From Thermocatellispora tengchongensis (lineage in GTDB: Bacteria; Actinomycetota; Actinomycetes; Streptosporangiales; Streptosporangiaceae): 64,000 nt of DNA. Under the pieces are notes generated by a model. It had not been told where the DNA came from, ran no database searches, and worked only from the letters and a program-made list of their open reading frames with translations. The stretch lies in assembly GCF_014202315.1 (NCBI RefSeq), contig NZ_JACHGN010000007.1, positions 70,569 to 134,568 of the forward strand, read 5' to 3'. Shown here piece by piece: positions 51,240 to 60,484 of this stretch (its first letter is position 1; each line of letters opens with the position of its first letter). The position numbers were made by a program, and so were the translations under genes.

Positions 51240-51956
51240 TCAGTCGGAGTTGAGGTTGATCTTGGCGGCCTTGGTGCCATCGACGAGCGGGCCGTCGGCC
51301 GGGTCGGGCGCGTCGCCCGACTTGCGGGTGAGCGAGCCGGAGATCCAGTCGTCGAAGTGACGTTCGAGGTCGCCGACCGTGGTCTCCTCGCCGTGCGTGG
51401 GCAGCACCCGGGTGGCGTGGGGCAGGGTGAAGATGCGCTCGCCGATCGAGGTGAGCTGGTCGGCCAGCGCGGGATACTCGCCGCCGAGCTTGCCCGGCCC
51501 GTCGGCCTGGAGGGTCTTGCCGGTGAACACGGCCCCCAGCCCCTCGCTGTAGAGCGACACGCCGCCCTGGGTGACGCCGGGCGTGGTCATGACCTCAAGC
51601 TCGACGTCGGCGACCTGGAACAGGCCCTCGTCCTCCATCTCGATGTCGGGCCAGGTCTCGGACCAGGTCTCGCGCCACAGCCGCCGGTCCTTGGGGTGCA
51701 GGGCGATGATCGCCTCGTCGCGGGCGGCGACCTCGATCGCGGCGCCCACGTGGTCGGCCAGGCCGTGGGTGCAGATGACCGCGAGGACCTCGCGCTCGCC
51801 CACCTTCTCCATGATCTTTTCGGCGTCGCGCGCCGGGTCGATGACGATCACCTCCTCGTCGTCGCCCACGATCCAGGTGTTGTTCTCGACCTTGTGCTCG
51901 GCGCCGTCGACGTCGACGACGCCCTCCGTCACCACTCGCTCGATACGCGCTGTCAC
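51240..51956 (-). CDS. metallo-beta-lactamase-fold protein with degenerate active site
   Basis: The 238-residue protein follows the glyoxalase II-like MBL pattern (NNTWIVGDDEEVIVIDPARD, THGLADHVGAA, FTGKTLQADGPG, PTHGEETTVGDLERH). Several metal ligands are replaced: HxHxDH is HGLADH (Leu66), the His of PGH is Val128 (TTPGVTQGG) and the bridging Asp of GDTLF is Lys147 (GKTLQ). His64, Asp68, His69 and His188 remain. It may have lost hydrolase activity. The GTG start is supported by TAGGGT seven bases upstream. Confidence 0.88.
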   Translation of the reverse strand: MTARIERVVTEGVVDVDGAEHKVENNTWIVGDDEEVIVIDPARDAEKIMEKVGEREVLAVICTHGLADHVGAAIEVAARDEAIIALHPKDRRLWRETWSETWPDIEMEDEGLFQVADVELEVMTTPGVTQGGVSLYSEGLGAVFTGKTLQADGPGKLGGEYPALADQLTSIGERIFTLPHATRVLPTHGEETTVGDLERHFDDWISGSLTRKSGDAPDPADGPLVDGTKAAKINLNSD

Positions 51957-51963
51957 GGTGCTG

Positions 51964-51969
51964 ACCCTA
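51964..51969 (-). promoter_or_regulatory. -10 element of a probable leaderless transcript
   Basis: TAGGGT (gene strand) ends 7 nt before the GTG at 51956; no ribosome site lies between. Confidence 0.5.
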
Positions 51970-52073
51970 TCCCGTCCGATCGTGTATCCGTCCGATCCGG
52001 CGAACGTGCGCTGCCGTCACGACCAGTGTCCCCTACTCCCAGACGTGCGGGCGTCACCGAACCTCGACAAGGT

Positions 52074-52712
52074 TCACTCGGCGAGCGGCAGGCGCGGCGA
52101 CATCGCGCCGTACGGGGGATCGAGCTCCTGGTCGTGGTCGCGCAGGTCGCGCAGCGAGAGCTGGGCCAGCGCGATGAGGCACCCGGCCTCGGCCGGCCAG
52201 GCGATGGTCCACAGCCAGTTGCCCAGCGCCTCGCCCGCGTACACCGCGCGGTCGGGCACGCCGTCCACGCACCACAGCGGCGTCGGATGGCCCAGGATCT
52301 CGATCTTGGCGTGCGGCGGCCCCTCGCCGAAGCCCGCGCCCGGGTCGGGCCCGTCGATCCCGGCCAGCCCCGCGCCCAGCCCCACGCCCGGCTCCTCCGC
52401 GACGATGAGCAGGTCGGCCGGCCCGTGGAGCACCGAGGGCCCCGCCACCGCCACGACGCTCGCCCCCGCGCCGCGCCGGTCGTCGCCCGCCTCGGCGAAC
52501 CCGGCCACCAGCCACCCCGGCGGCAACGGCCAGGGCAGCCAGACCGGCACCCTGGAATTGCGCCGCACCGCCTCCAGCGACGCCTGCGACGGCCGCAGAG
52601 CCGGCCGAAGAGGCAGTACGTCACCGTGCGTGCCACAACGCCAGGCGCTGGACCACGCGCTCGGTGCACGGAGCTGACCGAAACACCGCGGGCAAACGGA
52701 CGCGGCTCTCAC
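52074..52712 (-). CDS. DUF6758-like protein with N-terminal zinc-ribbon-like Cys
   Basis: The 212-residue protein begins with CPRCFGQL and WRCGTHGD, a likely partial zinc ribbon, followed by VPVWLPWPLPPGWLVAGFA and a C-terminal ALGNWLWTIAWPAEAG. I associate this with an actinobacterial family of unknown function (DUF6758), from memory. The GTG at 52712 gives the expected N-terminus. It lies upstream of the MBL-fold gene on the same strand and diverges from the Nudix gene. Confidence 0.7.
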   Translation of the reverse strand: MRAASVCPRCFGQLRAPSAWSSAWRCGTHGDVLPLRPALRPSQASLEAVRRNSRVPVWLPWPLPPGWLVAGFAEAGDDRRGAGASVVAVAGPSVLHGPADLLIVAEEPGVGLGAGLAGIDGPDPGAGFGEGPPHAKIEILGHPTPLWCVDGVPDRAVYAGEALGNWLWTIAWPAEAGCLIALAQLSLRDLRDHDQELDPPYGAMSPRLPLAE

Positions 52713-52815
52713 GAATACTCACGGTGCTTCCTGAATGCCCCATCCGTCAAGAGCCGAAGTCGTTACCCGGCCGTAATCTTGACCTGAGGCAGACCTATGG
52801 GGCTGAGGAGGCCGG

Positions 52816-53217
52816 GTGCGGGTGCCGTGCGTGGGCGGGATCGTGTTCGACGGCGACGGGCGGCTGCTGCTGGTGCGGCGGGGACGGCCTCCCGGTGAGG
52901 GGCTGTGGTCGCTGCCGGGCGGGCGGGTGGAGCCCGGCGAGAGCGATGAGCAGGCCGTACGCCGGGAGTTACTGGAGGAGACCGGGCTGCGCGTCGTCGT
53001 GGGCGCGCTGGCGGGCACGGTGGAGCGCGCGGGGCCCGGCGGCGTGACGTACGAGATCCGCGACTACTTCGCCGAGCCCGCCGTTCCGGGCGCGACGCCG
53101 CTGGCGCCCGGCGACGACGCGGCCGACGCGCGCTGGGTGCCGGCCTCGGCGCTGAGCGGGCTGCCGCTCAGCGCCGGGCTGCTCGACGCGCTGCGGGAGT
53201 GGGGCGTCATCGGCTGA
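52816..53217 (+). CDS. Nudix hydrolase
   Basis: The 133-residue protein has a complete Nudix box: GGRVEPGESDEQAVRRELLEETGL (G-x5-E-x7-REL-x-EE-x-G). It begins VGGIVFDGDGRLLLVRRG as in MutT/ADP-ribose pyrophosphatase-type enzymes, which hydrolyse nucleoside diphosphates linked to another moiety. The GTG at 52816 has GAGGAG six bases upstream. It converges on the large anchored protein and overlaps it by 11 bp. Confidence 0.92.
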   Translation: MRVPCVGGIVFDGDGRLLLVRRGRPPGEGLWSLPGGRVEPGESDEQAVRRELLEETGLRVVVGALAGTVERAGPGGVTYEIRDYFAEPAVPGATPLAPGDDAADARWVPASALSGLPLSAGLLDALREWGVIG

Positions 53218-56200
53218 GCGTCGTGCGCCACAGGGTCAGGTGGTCGGCGCTGTAGCTGGTGGACCTGCCGATGGCCACCACGTTGTCGCCCGAGACGGCC
53301 ACCGAGCCGAGCCATTGGGCGCCCACGCCGCTCAACGTCGGCTGGTCGAGGGTCCGGCGCTGCCAGTCCAGGCCGTTCTCGGAGGTCCAGGCGGCGCTGT
53401 CGCTCTGGTCGGAGGGGCCGTGCCAGCCGACCGCGACCAGGCCGTCACCGGTGGCGGCGACGTCCTGCACGGCGGCGGCCTGCTCGGCGGGCAGCCAGGC
53501 GTACTCCCAGCTCGCGCCGTCGTCGCCGGAGACCGCGGCGAAGACCCGGGTGGGGCCCTCATCGCCGGTGGTGGCCGTGCCGATCGCGACGATCGTGCCG
53601 TCCATGGCCGCGACGTGCCGCAGCCCGGCCGAGGTGGCGCCGGGCGGGCTCACCCGCTTGCGGGCGGTCCAGTTCACGCCGTCCGGCGAGACCCAGACCA
53701 CGCCGGTCTCGTGGCCGGTCGCGCCGGAGCCGCCGACGGCGACGTACCCCTCGGCGGTGGCGGCCACGTCGTGGAGGCGCACGCCCGCGCCGCCCGCGGG
53801 CAGCTTCTGGGAGCGGGTGAAGCGCTTGAGGTCGGTGCTGAACCACAGGGCGGGCACGGCGCCGTTCTGGTCGCGGTCCTCGCCCGCCAGGACGTACCCG
53901 TCGCGCCCGGCCGCCACGGCGTGCGGCGCGAGGAAGTAGTGCCCCTCGGCGGGGGCGAGCGCGCCGCCGGGGTCGATCCTGCTCCACCGGCTGCCGTCGG
54001 GCGAGGTGATCAGCAGCGGCTCGGTGGTGGAGCCGTCGCGCATGGTGCGGCCGACCGCGATCCAGCCCTTCCTGCCGTACGCCACGTCGCGCAGCGCCTG
54101 CTCGCGCGGCCCGCCCAGCACCTCCGCGGGCTCGGCGGCGGCCCAGCCCTGGCCGTCGAAGCTGGTCCACAGGCCCGCGTCGCCCACCGCCGCGCCGACG
54201 GCGACGTACCGGCCGCCGGCGGCGGCGACGCGCGCGGTCTCCCTGGCGACCCGGGTCAGCCCCTCGATGTCGCCCAGCGGCACCGGGGACACCGTGCCGC
54301 CCTTGGGCGCGGTCATCAGCACGAGCTGGTTGTCCACCTCCGTGGCCCGCCGGTCACCGCCGATCACCAGCGTGCCGGAGTCGGAGACGGTCAGCGCGCG
54401 CAGCGTGCCCGGGACGTCGCCGATGTCGACGCCCTTGGTCCAGGCCCGCCCGCTCTGGCTGGTGTAGACGGAATAACGCTGCCCCCCGGCCGGCACGACC
54501 GCCGCGATGCCGCCCGAGGAGGACGCCAGGCCCGACACGCCGGTGCTGTCCCTGGGCAGGCCGGCGATCGAGCCGCACCGCTTCCACTCCGCGCCGTGCG
54601 GGGAGCAGTAGACGGGCACGTCGCCGCCGTCGGTCTGGCGGGTCGGCACCAGCACGAACCCGTCGCGCGCGACCGCCAGCGCGCCTCGCGACATGACGTC
54701 GGGCAGGATGTCGCCGGAGCGCAGCCAGGTGTTACCGCCGTCGGGCGAGCGCAGGCTGACCGAGGACGTGGTGCCGGAGGGCGGGTCGGCCAGCGCCACC
54801 ACCGCGTCGCCGCGGGCCACGACGGTGTTGATCGTACGCACCCTGTCGGGACGGCCGATGTCCCGGCTCTCCAGCCGCTTCCACGTCGAGCCGTCGGGCG
54901 AGGTCCACGCCATCGGCCCGGCCGAGCCGTCGCCGAGCACCGTGGAGCCCACGGCCACGAACCCGGAGCGGGTGCGGGCGATGTCCATGATCTTGTCGCC
55001 GTCGCGGAACGGGGTCAGGTTCGCCGCGGGCACGGCCCGCCAGCTGAAGCCGTCGGTGCTCGTCCACAGGCCATGGGTGCCCCCGGTGACCTGGCCGTTC
55101 TCCACCGCGAGCCAGCGGCCGTCGCCGCCGGTGACGCGGCCGACCGTGCTCGGGCCCGCGTCCACGCCGCCCTGGCCGGTGACGTTGCCGAGCTGCCAGG
55201 TCTTGCCGTTGTCGGGCGACATCAGGAACAGCGGGCGCGGCACCGGGCTGGTGGTGTCGCTGCCGACCGCGACGATCGTGTCGCCGACCGAGGCGACCGC
55301 GTTGAGCACCTGGTTGGACCCGGCGCCTCCGCGCGGGACGCTGAAGGCGTCGTCCACCGAGCCGCCGTCGCCGTCGGCGAGCATCAGCCCGGTGGTGACG
55401 GGGCTGGTCAGCCAGGTGTAGCCGACGAAGCCGGCGCCGGCCACGGCGGCGATCAGCACGATCACCAGCAGCGGTGTGACCAGCCGCCGGGCGCCGCCGC
55501 CCCTGCGCCGCGACGGGCTCGACCTGCGCACGGCGGAGGGCGCGGTGGGCGAGGGCCCGCCGCGCCGCCCTCCCGTCGCGGTCCCGCCCCGCTCCCCGGC
55601 CGTCTGCGGGGCCTCGCCGGTGCTCAGCTCCTGACGCCAGGTACGCGGGTCCTGCGGGCGTACAGGGGGCTCCTGGCGGGCACGGGAGGCCCGGCCGCCC
55701 TTCTGCGGGGCGCGCGACGGCGGCCGGGCCGGGCCCTGGGCCACCAGGCGGTCGGGACGGGTGGGCCGCCCGCCGGGGGGCCGGCCGAGGCGGTGCACGG
55801 GCTCGTCCAGAGCCGGCACACGCCCCTCGGAGCCGCTGGTGCCGCCGGAGCCGCCGTCATCCGCTGAAGGCCCCGAAGTCGCGGGGGGCGTCGGGGGCGT
55901 AGGGGGCGTCGCAGGCTCGATGGTCTCCGTGGGCTCATCGGACGCGGCGGGCTCCGTGCGCGCCGGGGGCTCCTCGCGCACCGGCGCCGGGGGCGGGGTC
56001 ACCGGAGGCGGGGTCACCGGAGGCTCGGGCTCGGCGTGGATCTCACGGCCGAGGCGGATGCCGGAGGTCGGCGGCTCCTCAGGCCGGGCCTGGTCGTCCG
56101 GCACGCCCTCGGGCGTCGCGGGCCCCGTAGGCGTGCCGGGCATCGTGGGCGTTCCGGGCATCGTGGGTGTCGCCGGCGGCGGGCCGTACGGGCGGCGGGC

Positions 56201-56860
56201 GCGGGACGGCGGGCGTGCCGGTCCCGAGGCGACCAGCTTGTCCGGCCGGTTGACCAGCCTGCGCGGGCGCTCCGGCTCCGGCTGCGGCGGCTCCGGCTGC
56301 TGCGGTGGCTGCGGTGGCTCGTGCCGCTCCACCTGCGGTGCCGGTGGTGGTGCCGGTGGCGGTGGCGCCTGTGGCCGGGTCTGCGGCTCGGCGGCGGCGG
56401 GCGGCGGGGCGGGGTGGGGGGCGGTGGGGTGGGGGGCAGCGGGGTGAGGGGCACTGTGGCGGGGGCCGTATGGCTGCGCGTACGGGCGGCGGCGCGGCTG
56501 GGTGGGCTCCGAGCGGCGGTCGTCGTCGTCAGGCGAACCGGACGAACCGGACGAACCAGATGAACTAGATGAACCAGATGAACCGGACGAACCGGCGGGA
56601 CCGGAGGACGGGGGCGGCTCCTCGGAGGTGGGGGCCGCGAACGGCGGCATCACCCAGGGCGAGGCGAGCGGGGCGGCCGGGGCGCCGGAGGGGCCGGGCG
56701 GCGAGTGGCGTAAGGCGGGAGGCGGCGGGGGCTCCTGAGGGGACCGGTCGCCGCCGGAGGGCGGCTCGGAGGCGGACGGCTCGGGGGGCGGCGCGCCCTC
56801 GCCCTCGCCGTCGTCCGGCTGCCATTGTCGTGAGCGCGGGTCGTGGGGGCCCGAGGCCAC
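53207..56860 (-). CDS. large anchored protein with Pro-rich cytoplasmic region and propeller-like exterior
   Basis: The 1217-residue protein has about 450 residues of disordered Pro/Ser/Gly/Asp sequence, including repeated RPDKLVASGPARPPSRA-type motifs, then one membrane helix (about 457-482), then about 730 residues of repeats with the pattern 'SPDGxxW' (MSPDNGKTWQLG, TSPDGSTWKRLE, SPDGGNTWLRSG, VSPDGVNWTARK). These resemble sialidase/BNR beta-propeller blades and should face outside. The GTG at 56860 is 9 nt from GAGGAG; a GTG at 56869 touches it. Function unknown; a cell-surface binding role is inference. Confidence 0.8.
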   Translation of the reverse strand: MASGPHDPRSRQWQPDDGEGEGAPPPEPSASEPPSGGDRSPQEPPPPPALRHSPPGPSGAPAAPLASPWVMPPFAAPTSEEPPPSSGPAGSSGSSGSSSSSGSSGSSGSPDDDDRRSEPTQPRRRPYAQPYGPRHSAPHPAAPHPTAPHPAPPPAAAEPQTRPQAPPPPAPPPAPQVERHEPPQPPQQPEPPQPEPERPRRLVNRPDKLVASGPARPPSRARRPYGPPPATPTMPGTPTMPGTPTGPATPEGVPDDQARPEEPPTSGIRLGREIHAEPEPPVTPPPVTPPPAPVREEPPARTEPAASDEPTETIEPATPPTPPTPPATSGPSADDGGSGGTSGSEGRVPALDEPVHRLGRPPGGRPTRPDRLVAQGPARPPSRAPQKGGRASRARQEPPVRPQDPRTWRQELSTGEAPQTAGERGGTATGGRRGGPSPTAPSAVRRSSPSRRRGGGARRLVTPLLVIVLIAAVAGAGFVGYTWLTSPVTTGLMLADGDGGSVDDAFSVPRGGAGSNQVLNAVASVGDTIVAVGSDTTSPVPRPLFLMSPDNGKTWQLGNVTGQGGVDAGPSTVGRVTGGDGRWLAVENGQVTGGTHGLWTSTDGFSWRAVPAANLTPFRDGDKIMDIARTRSGFVAVGSTVLGDGSAGPMAWTSPDGSTWKRLESRDIGRPDRVRTINTVVARGDAVVALADPPSGTTSSVSLRSPDGGNTWLRSGDILPDVMSRGALAVARDGFVLVPTRQTDGGDVPVYCSPHGAEWKRCGSIAGLPRDSTGVSGLASSSGGIAAVVPAGGQRYSVYTSQSGRAWTKGVDIGDVPGTLRALTVSDSGTLVIGGDRRATEVDNQLVLMTAPKGGTVSPVPLGDIEGLTRVARETARVAAAGGRYVAVGAAVGDAGLWTSFDGQGWAAAEPAEVLGGPREQALRDVAYGRKGWIAVGRTMRDGSTTEPLLITSPDGSRWSRIDPGGALAPAEGHYFLAPHAVAAGRDGYVLAGEDRDQNGAVPALWFSTDLKRFTRSQKLPAGGAGVRLHDVAATAEGYVAVGGSGATGHETGVVWVSPDGVNWTARKRVSPPGATSAGLRHVAAMDGTIVAIGTATTGDEGPTRVFAAVSGDDGASWEYAWLPAEQAAAVQDVAATGDGLVAVGWHGPSDQSDSAAWTSENGLDWQRRTLDQPTLSGVGAQWLGSVAVSGDNVVAIGRSTSYSADHLTLWRTTLSR
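56520..56595. repeat. 9-bp repeat in the Pro/Ser-rich coding region
   Basis: Near-copies of GAACCGGAC/GAACCAGAT recur about eight times and encode the SGSSGSSSSSGSSGSSG tract of the anchored protein. Confidence 0.7.
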
Positions 56861-57130
56861 GCTCAGCACCTCCTCGTCGGGGGCTTACGAACCCGCGCCT
56901 CGCACGCGGGACCGTTCCAGTCGTCTGTGCCGCGATGGCCCGCCAGGTGGCGAGTTCGGCGTTCGCCACGGTGGCGATTCCGGCATTTTCCACTGATACC
57001 CAATCGCGAGGAAACGATCACCTCCTGCCCTCGCCGCTGTGCCGTACAACCAGAGCAACACGACGAGCCCGCGATGGCGAGACCTCTCTAGTCAGATTTT
57101 TCTGGACAGCGCGAAGTATGCGGGGGTTTG

Positions 57131-58195
57131 TCATGAATTTATGGGGTGAGGTGCCGCAGTCGTGACCCCTGGCGACAGAGTGGCGACCCGCCTGCGCCGG
57201 GCCAGCGCCAGCACCACGAGCATGAACACGATCAGTTGCACCGCCGTTCCGGTCAGCGTCTCCCACGGCACCGAGCCCTGCCGCAGCGCGTCGTCCAGCG
57301 TGCCCGACGCCGCGCTGATGCCGAACCCGAGCACGTTGTTGACCACGTGCAGCGCGATCGGGGCCTCCAGCCCGCCGGTGCGCACCGCCAGCCAGCCCAT
57401 CAGCACCCCGAAGGCGAACACGTCGACGATGCCCCAGTCGGTGTAGGCGTGCAGCGCGGTGAACCCGGCCGCGCCCAGCACGATCCCCGGCCACGGGTTG
57501 CGCAGGAACGCGCCGAACGCCTGGAGCAGCCAGCCCCGGAACACGTACTCCTCCGCCGCGGCCTGGAACGGCACCAGCAGCACGGCCACCAGCAGGCCCG
57601 GCAGGAACCGCTCCCAGCCGACCCACGTCAGCATCTCCGACGACTCCGGGTTGCCGGTCGCGGTGAGCACGAGCGCCGCCGTGAGCTGGCCGAGCAGTCC
57701 CGCGGCCAGCGCCACCGGCACGCACAGCAGCAGCCAGCCCCACCGCAGCCGCCCGGCCACCGAGGACAGCGTGCCCGGCGGGCGCCGTTGCACCAGCCAG
57801 GTCACCACGAACACCAACGGGATCGCCACCGCGAGCGAGAACAGCGTGAGCGCCAGCCCCAGCACCGGCTCGGCGAACTCCACCGAGTCGGGTTCGAACA
57901 GCGGCACGTTCAGCACCCCGGTCACGATCGCCGCGACGGCCACCACCACGAACGTGGCGGTCACATAGCCGAAGACGATCATGACGGCCCCGAGCACCGG
58001 CCGCCACCAGCGGTGCAGCGGCGTACGGGCGAGCTGGTCGAACCTGGTGCCGTCGGGAGGGCCGACGGTGTAGGGAAGGCGCGGGGGCGGCGCGCCGTAC
58101 ACCGCCGCCGAGTACGGCGGCGGTCCGGCGTACGGCCCGAAGCCCTGGGCCGCGGGAGTGGACGGCCGTTCCTCTGGAACCCCATCGTCGCGCAT
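57131..58195 (-). CDS. CPBP-family intramembrane metalloprotease
   Basis: The 354-residue membrane protein has a Pro-rich cytoplasmic N-terminus (about 1-65), about eight membrane segments, and the CPBP/Abi motifs EEYVFRGWLL (EExxxR), FTALHAYTD (FxxxH) and HVVNN. Such proteases cleave within the membrane, for example prenylated or anti-sigma substrates. I favour the ATG at 58195, where TAAGAAT is 7 nt upstream; the ATG at 58204 is the alternative. Confidence 0.88.
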   Translation of the reverse strand: MRDDGVPEERPSTPAAQGFGPYAGPPPYSAAVYGAPPPRLPYTVGPPDGTRFDQLARTPLHRWWRPVLGAVMIVFGYVTATFVVVAVAAIVTGVLNVPLFEPDSVEFAEPVLGLALTLFSLAVAIPLVFVVTWLVQRRPPGTLSSVAGRLRWGWLLLCVPVALAAGLLGQLTAALVLTATGNPESSEMLTWVGWERFLPGLLVAVLLVPFQAAAEEYVFRGWLLQAFGAFLRNPWPGIVLGAAGFTALHAYTDWGIVDVFAFGVLMGWLAVRTGGLEAPIALHVVNNVLGFGISAASGTLDDALRQGSVPWETLTGTAVQLIVFMLVVLALARRRRVATLSPGVTTAAPHPINS

Positions 58196-58315
58196 GGTTT
58201 CCATTCTTACCCGGCGCATCGGGAGCAGGTGCCCAGTGCGCATTAGTTCATAGACCGTACGCGCGCCTGCCCCGACCCTCGTTCCAGGACGGAACGAATT
58301 CCTGGGAGAAGAGTC

Positions 58316-58981
58316 ATGGCAAGGCTGGGACCAGTTGTCACCTTGGCCGCGGGAGGGATCATCGCCGTGTCGCTCGGCGTGATGAGCGCCACCGGCGCCA
58401 CACCGGCCGCGGACACCACCGCCGCCGAGGTCGCCGCACCGCGGGAGGCCGAGGCGACCACGCAGGCCACCCCCGAGCCCGAACCCGCCGAGACCGCCGA
58501 CCCGACGCCCGCCCGCGCCGACTACGCGGGCAGGGTGAAGGGCAACGGCGCCCTGATGGCGGTGTCGATCCGCAAGGGCAAGGCGATCGGATACTTCTGC
58601 GACGGCAAGATCGAGGCGTGGTTCGCCGGGACCGCGAAGAACGGCAAGGTCGCGCTCAAGGGCTTCGGTGACGCCACCGCGACCGCGCGGCTCGGCGGCG
58701 GCAAGGCGTCGGGGGACGTCGAGCTGCACGGCAAGAAGTGGAGCTTCGTCGCCCCCGCGGTGAAGAAGCCGTCGGGGCTCTACCGCGCCAGCGCGATCGT
58801 GCGCGGCGCCCGGATCAAGGCCGGCTGGATCGTGCTGGACAACGGCTACCAGGTCGGCTACGCCGCGGCCGACGACCGGCAGATCCCCACCCCCACTCTG
58901 CGGCCGGGCACCGATCCCACGATCGACGGCACCCGGGTGGACGCAAAGGACGTCGATGAGTTCATCGAGGAGCTGTCATGA
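58316..58981 (+). CDS. exported or anchored protein, coupled to DUF6529 gene
   Basis: The 221-residue product has a hydrophobic N-terminus (about 6-28, GPVVTLAAGGIIAVSLGVMS), a Pro/Glu/Thr-rich linker to residue 67, and a beta-rich domain (YAGRVKGNGALMAVSIRKGKAIGYFCDGKIEAWFAG...GYQVGYAAA). The ATG has TGGGAGAAG nearby. It overlaps the DUF6529 gene as ATGA, implying a joint extracytoplasmic role. I recognise no family. Confidence 0.78.
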   Translation: MARLGPVVTLAAGGIIAVSLGVMSATGATPAADTTAAEVAAPREAEATTQATPEPEPAETADPTPARADYAGRVKGNGALMAVSIRKGKAIGYFCDGKIEAWFAGTAKNGKVALKGFGDATATARLGGGKASGDVELHGKKWSFVAPAVKKPSGLYRASAIVRGARIKAGWIVLDNGYQVGYAAADDRQIPTPTLRPGTDPTIDGTRVDAKDVDEFIEELS

Positions 58982-59535
58982 CCACGACGCAGATGGAGCG
59001 GCCCCGGCAGAACCTGGCGCCGCTGCTCGTCCCCCTGCTGGCCGGCGGGCTGGTCGCGCTGGCTCTGGGCGTCTACGGCAAGATCCACACCCCGACCGGG
59101 TACGCCGTGGGCGTGGCCGGGTTCTCGGCCGCGCTGCCGATGAAGGCGTGGCTGACGACCGGCGCGTTCGCGCTGGCGTTCGTCCAGGTCGGCTCCGCGC
59201 TGGTCATGTACGGCAGGCTGCCGGTGACCGCGCCGCCGTGGATCGGCACGCTGCACCGCTGGTCGGGCCGGCTGGCGTTCGTGCTGACGATCCCGGTCGC
59301 CTTCCACTGCCTGTACGCGCTGGGCCTGCAGTACGACGTGCCCCGGGTGCTGATCCACTCGGTGGTGGGCTGCTTCTTCTACGGCGTGTTCACCGCGAAG
59401 ATGCTCGCGCTGCCCAAGCGCGGCCTGCCCGGCTGGACCCTGCCGGTGCTCGGCGGGCTGGCCTTCACCGCGCTGGTCGTGCTCTGGCTCACCTCGTCTT
59501 TGTGGTTCTTCACCACGATCGGGGTGAGGTTCTGA
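58978..59535 (+). CDS. DUF6529-like membrane protein, cytochrome b561-like
   Basis: The 185-residue protein has five predicted membrane segments (about 12-32, 56-77, 90-115, 120-140, 150-180). His in TLHRWSGR, VAFHCLYALG and LIHSVVGC are in positions that could bind two hemes b across the membrane, as in cytochrome b561/FRD-type proteins. The family assignment to DUF6529 is from memory and the heme idea is inference. It is translationally coupled to the exported protein upstream. Confidence 0.7.
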   Translation: MTTTQMERPRQNLAPLLVPLLAGGLVALALGVYGKIHTPTGYAVGVAGFSAALPMKAWLTTGAFALAFVQVGSALVMYGRLPVTAPPWIGTLHRWSGRLAFVLTIPVAFHCLYALGLQYDVPRVLIHSVVGCFFYGVFTAKMLALPKRGLPGWTLPVLGGLAFTALVVLWLTSSLWFFTTIGVRF

Positions 59536-59539
59536 TCGC

Positions 59540-60472
59540 CTACGGCGTGAAGGTGGTGGTGCGCCGCAGCCCCGCGGCCCGGCCCTTGGCCGCCACCACC
59601 AGCGCCATCTTGCGGGACGCCTCGTCGATCATCTCGTCGCCGAGCATCGCCGCGCCCCGCTTCTCGACGTTGGTGTAGTGCTCGTACGCGTCGAGGATCA
59701 GCTCGGCGTGGTCGTAGTCCTCCTGCGAGGGCGAGAACACCTCGTTGGCCGCGTCCACCTGGGCCGGGTGCAGCACCCACTTGCCGTCGAACCCGAGCGC
59801 CGCCGTGCGCGCGGCCACCCGGCGGAAGCCCTCGACGTCCTTGATCTGCAGGTACGGGCCGTCGATGGCCTGGAGGTCGTGCGAGCGCGCGGCCATCAGG
59901 ATGCGCATCAGGATGTAGTGGTAGGCGTCGCCCTCGGTGTATCCGGGCGGCTGCTCGCCCACCACCAGGGTGCGCATGTTGATCGAGGCCATGAAGTCGG
60001 CCGGCCCGAAGACCAGCGCCTCCAGCCGCGGTGACGATCCGGCGATGGCATCGACGTTCACCAGGCCCCGGGCGTTCTCGATCTGGGCCTCGATGCCGAT
60101 CCGGCCCACCTCGAAGCCCATCGCGCGCTCGATCTGGGTCAGCAGGGTGTCCAGCCAGATCACCTGGGTGTGGTCCTGCACCTTGGGCAGGATCAGGCAG
60201 TCGAGGTACGGCCCCGCGCCCTCGACGACCTCGATCACGTCGCGGTAGGTCCACTGGGTGGTCAGGTCGTTGACCCGCACCACGCGCGTCTTGCCGGTCC
60301 AGTCGCCCTCGCGCAGCGCGGCCACGACGTTGGCCCGCGCCTCCTCCTTGGCCAGCGGGGCCACGGAGTCCTCAAGGTCCAGGAAGACCTCGTCCACCGG
60401 CAGGCCCTGGGCCTTCTCCAGGAAGCGGGGGTTGCTGCCGGGCACGGCGAGGCAGGATCGTCTGGCGCGCAT
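59540..60472 (-). CDS. HpcH/HpaI (CitE-like) CoA-ester lyase
   Basis: The 310-residue enzyme has CitE family motifs: SCLAVPGSNPRFLEKA, DEVFLDLEDSVAPLAKEEAR, VRVND, LDCLILPKVQ, IGIEAQIENARGLVN, EALVFGPADFMAS, DGPYLQIKD and GKWVLHPAQVDAANEVFSPS. It should cleave or form malyl-, methylmalyl- or citramalyl-CoA; no synthetase is adjacent to narrow this. The ATG at 60472 is supported by a TAGCGT -10 six bases upstream. It converges on the DUF6529 gene with a 4-bp gap. Confidence 0.9.
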   Translation of the reverse strand: MRARRSCLAVPGSNPRFLEKAQGLPVDEVFLDLEDSVAPLAKEEARANVVAALREGDWTGKTRVVRVNDLTTQWTYRDVIEVVEGAGPYLDCLILPKVQDHTQVIWLDTLLTQIERAMGFEVGRIGIEAQIENARGLVNVDAIAGSSPRLEALVFGPADFMASINMRTLVVGEQPPGYTEGDAYHYILMRILMAARSHDLQAIDGPYLQIKDVEGFRRVAARTAALGFDGKWVLHPAQVDAANEVFSPSQEDYDHAELILDAYEHYTNVEKRGAAMLGDEMIDEASRKMALVVAAKGRAAGLRRTTTFTP

Positions 60473-60478
60473 GCGCAC

Positions 60479-60484
60479 ACGCTA
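60479..60484 (-). promoter_or_regulatory. -10 element of a probable leaderless transcript
   Basis: TAGCGT (gene strand) ends 6 nt before the ATG at 60472, which also argues against the GTG at 60478 as start. Confidence 0.5.
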
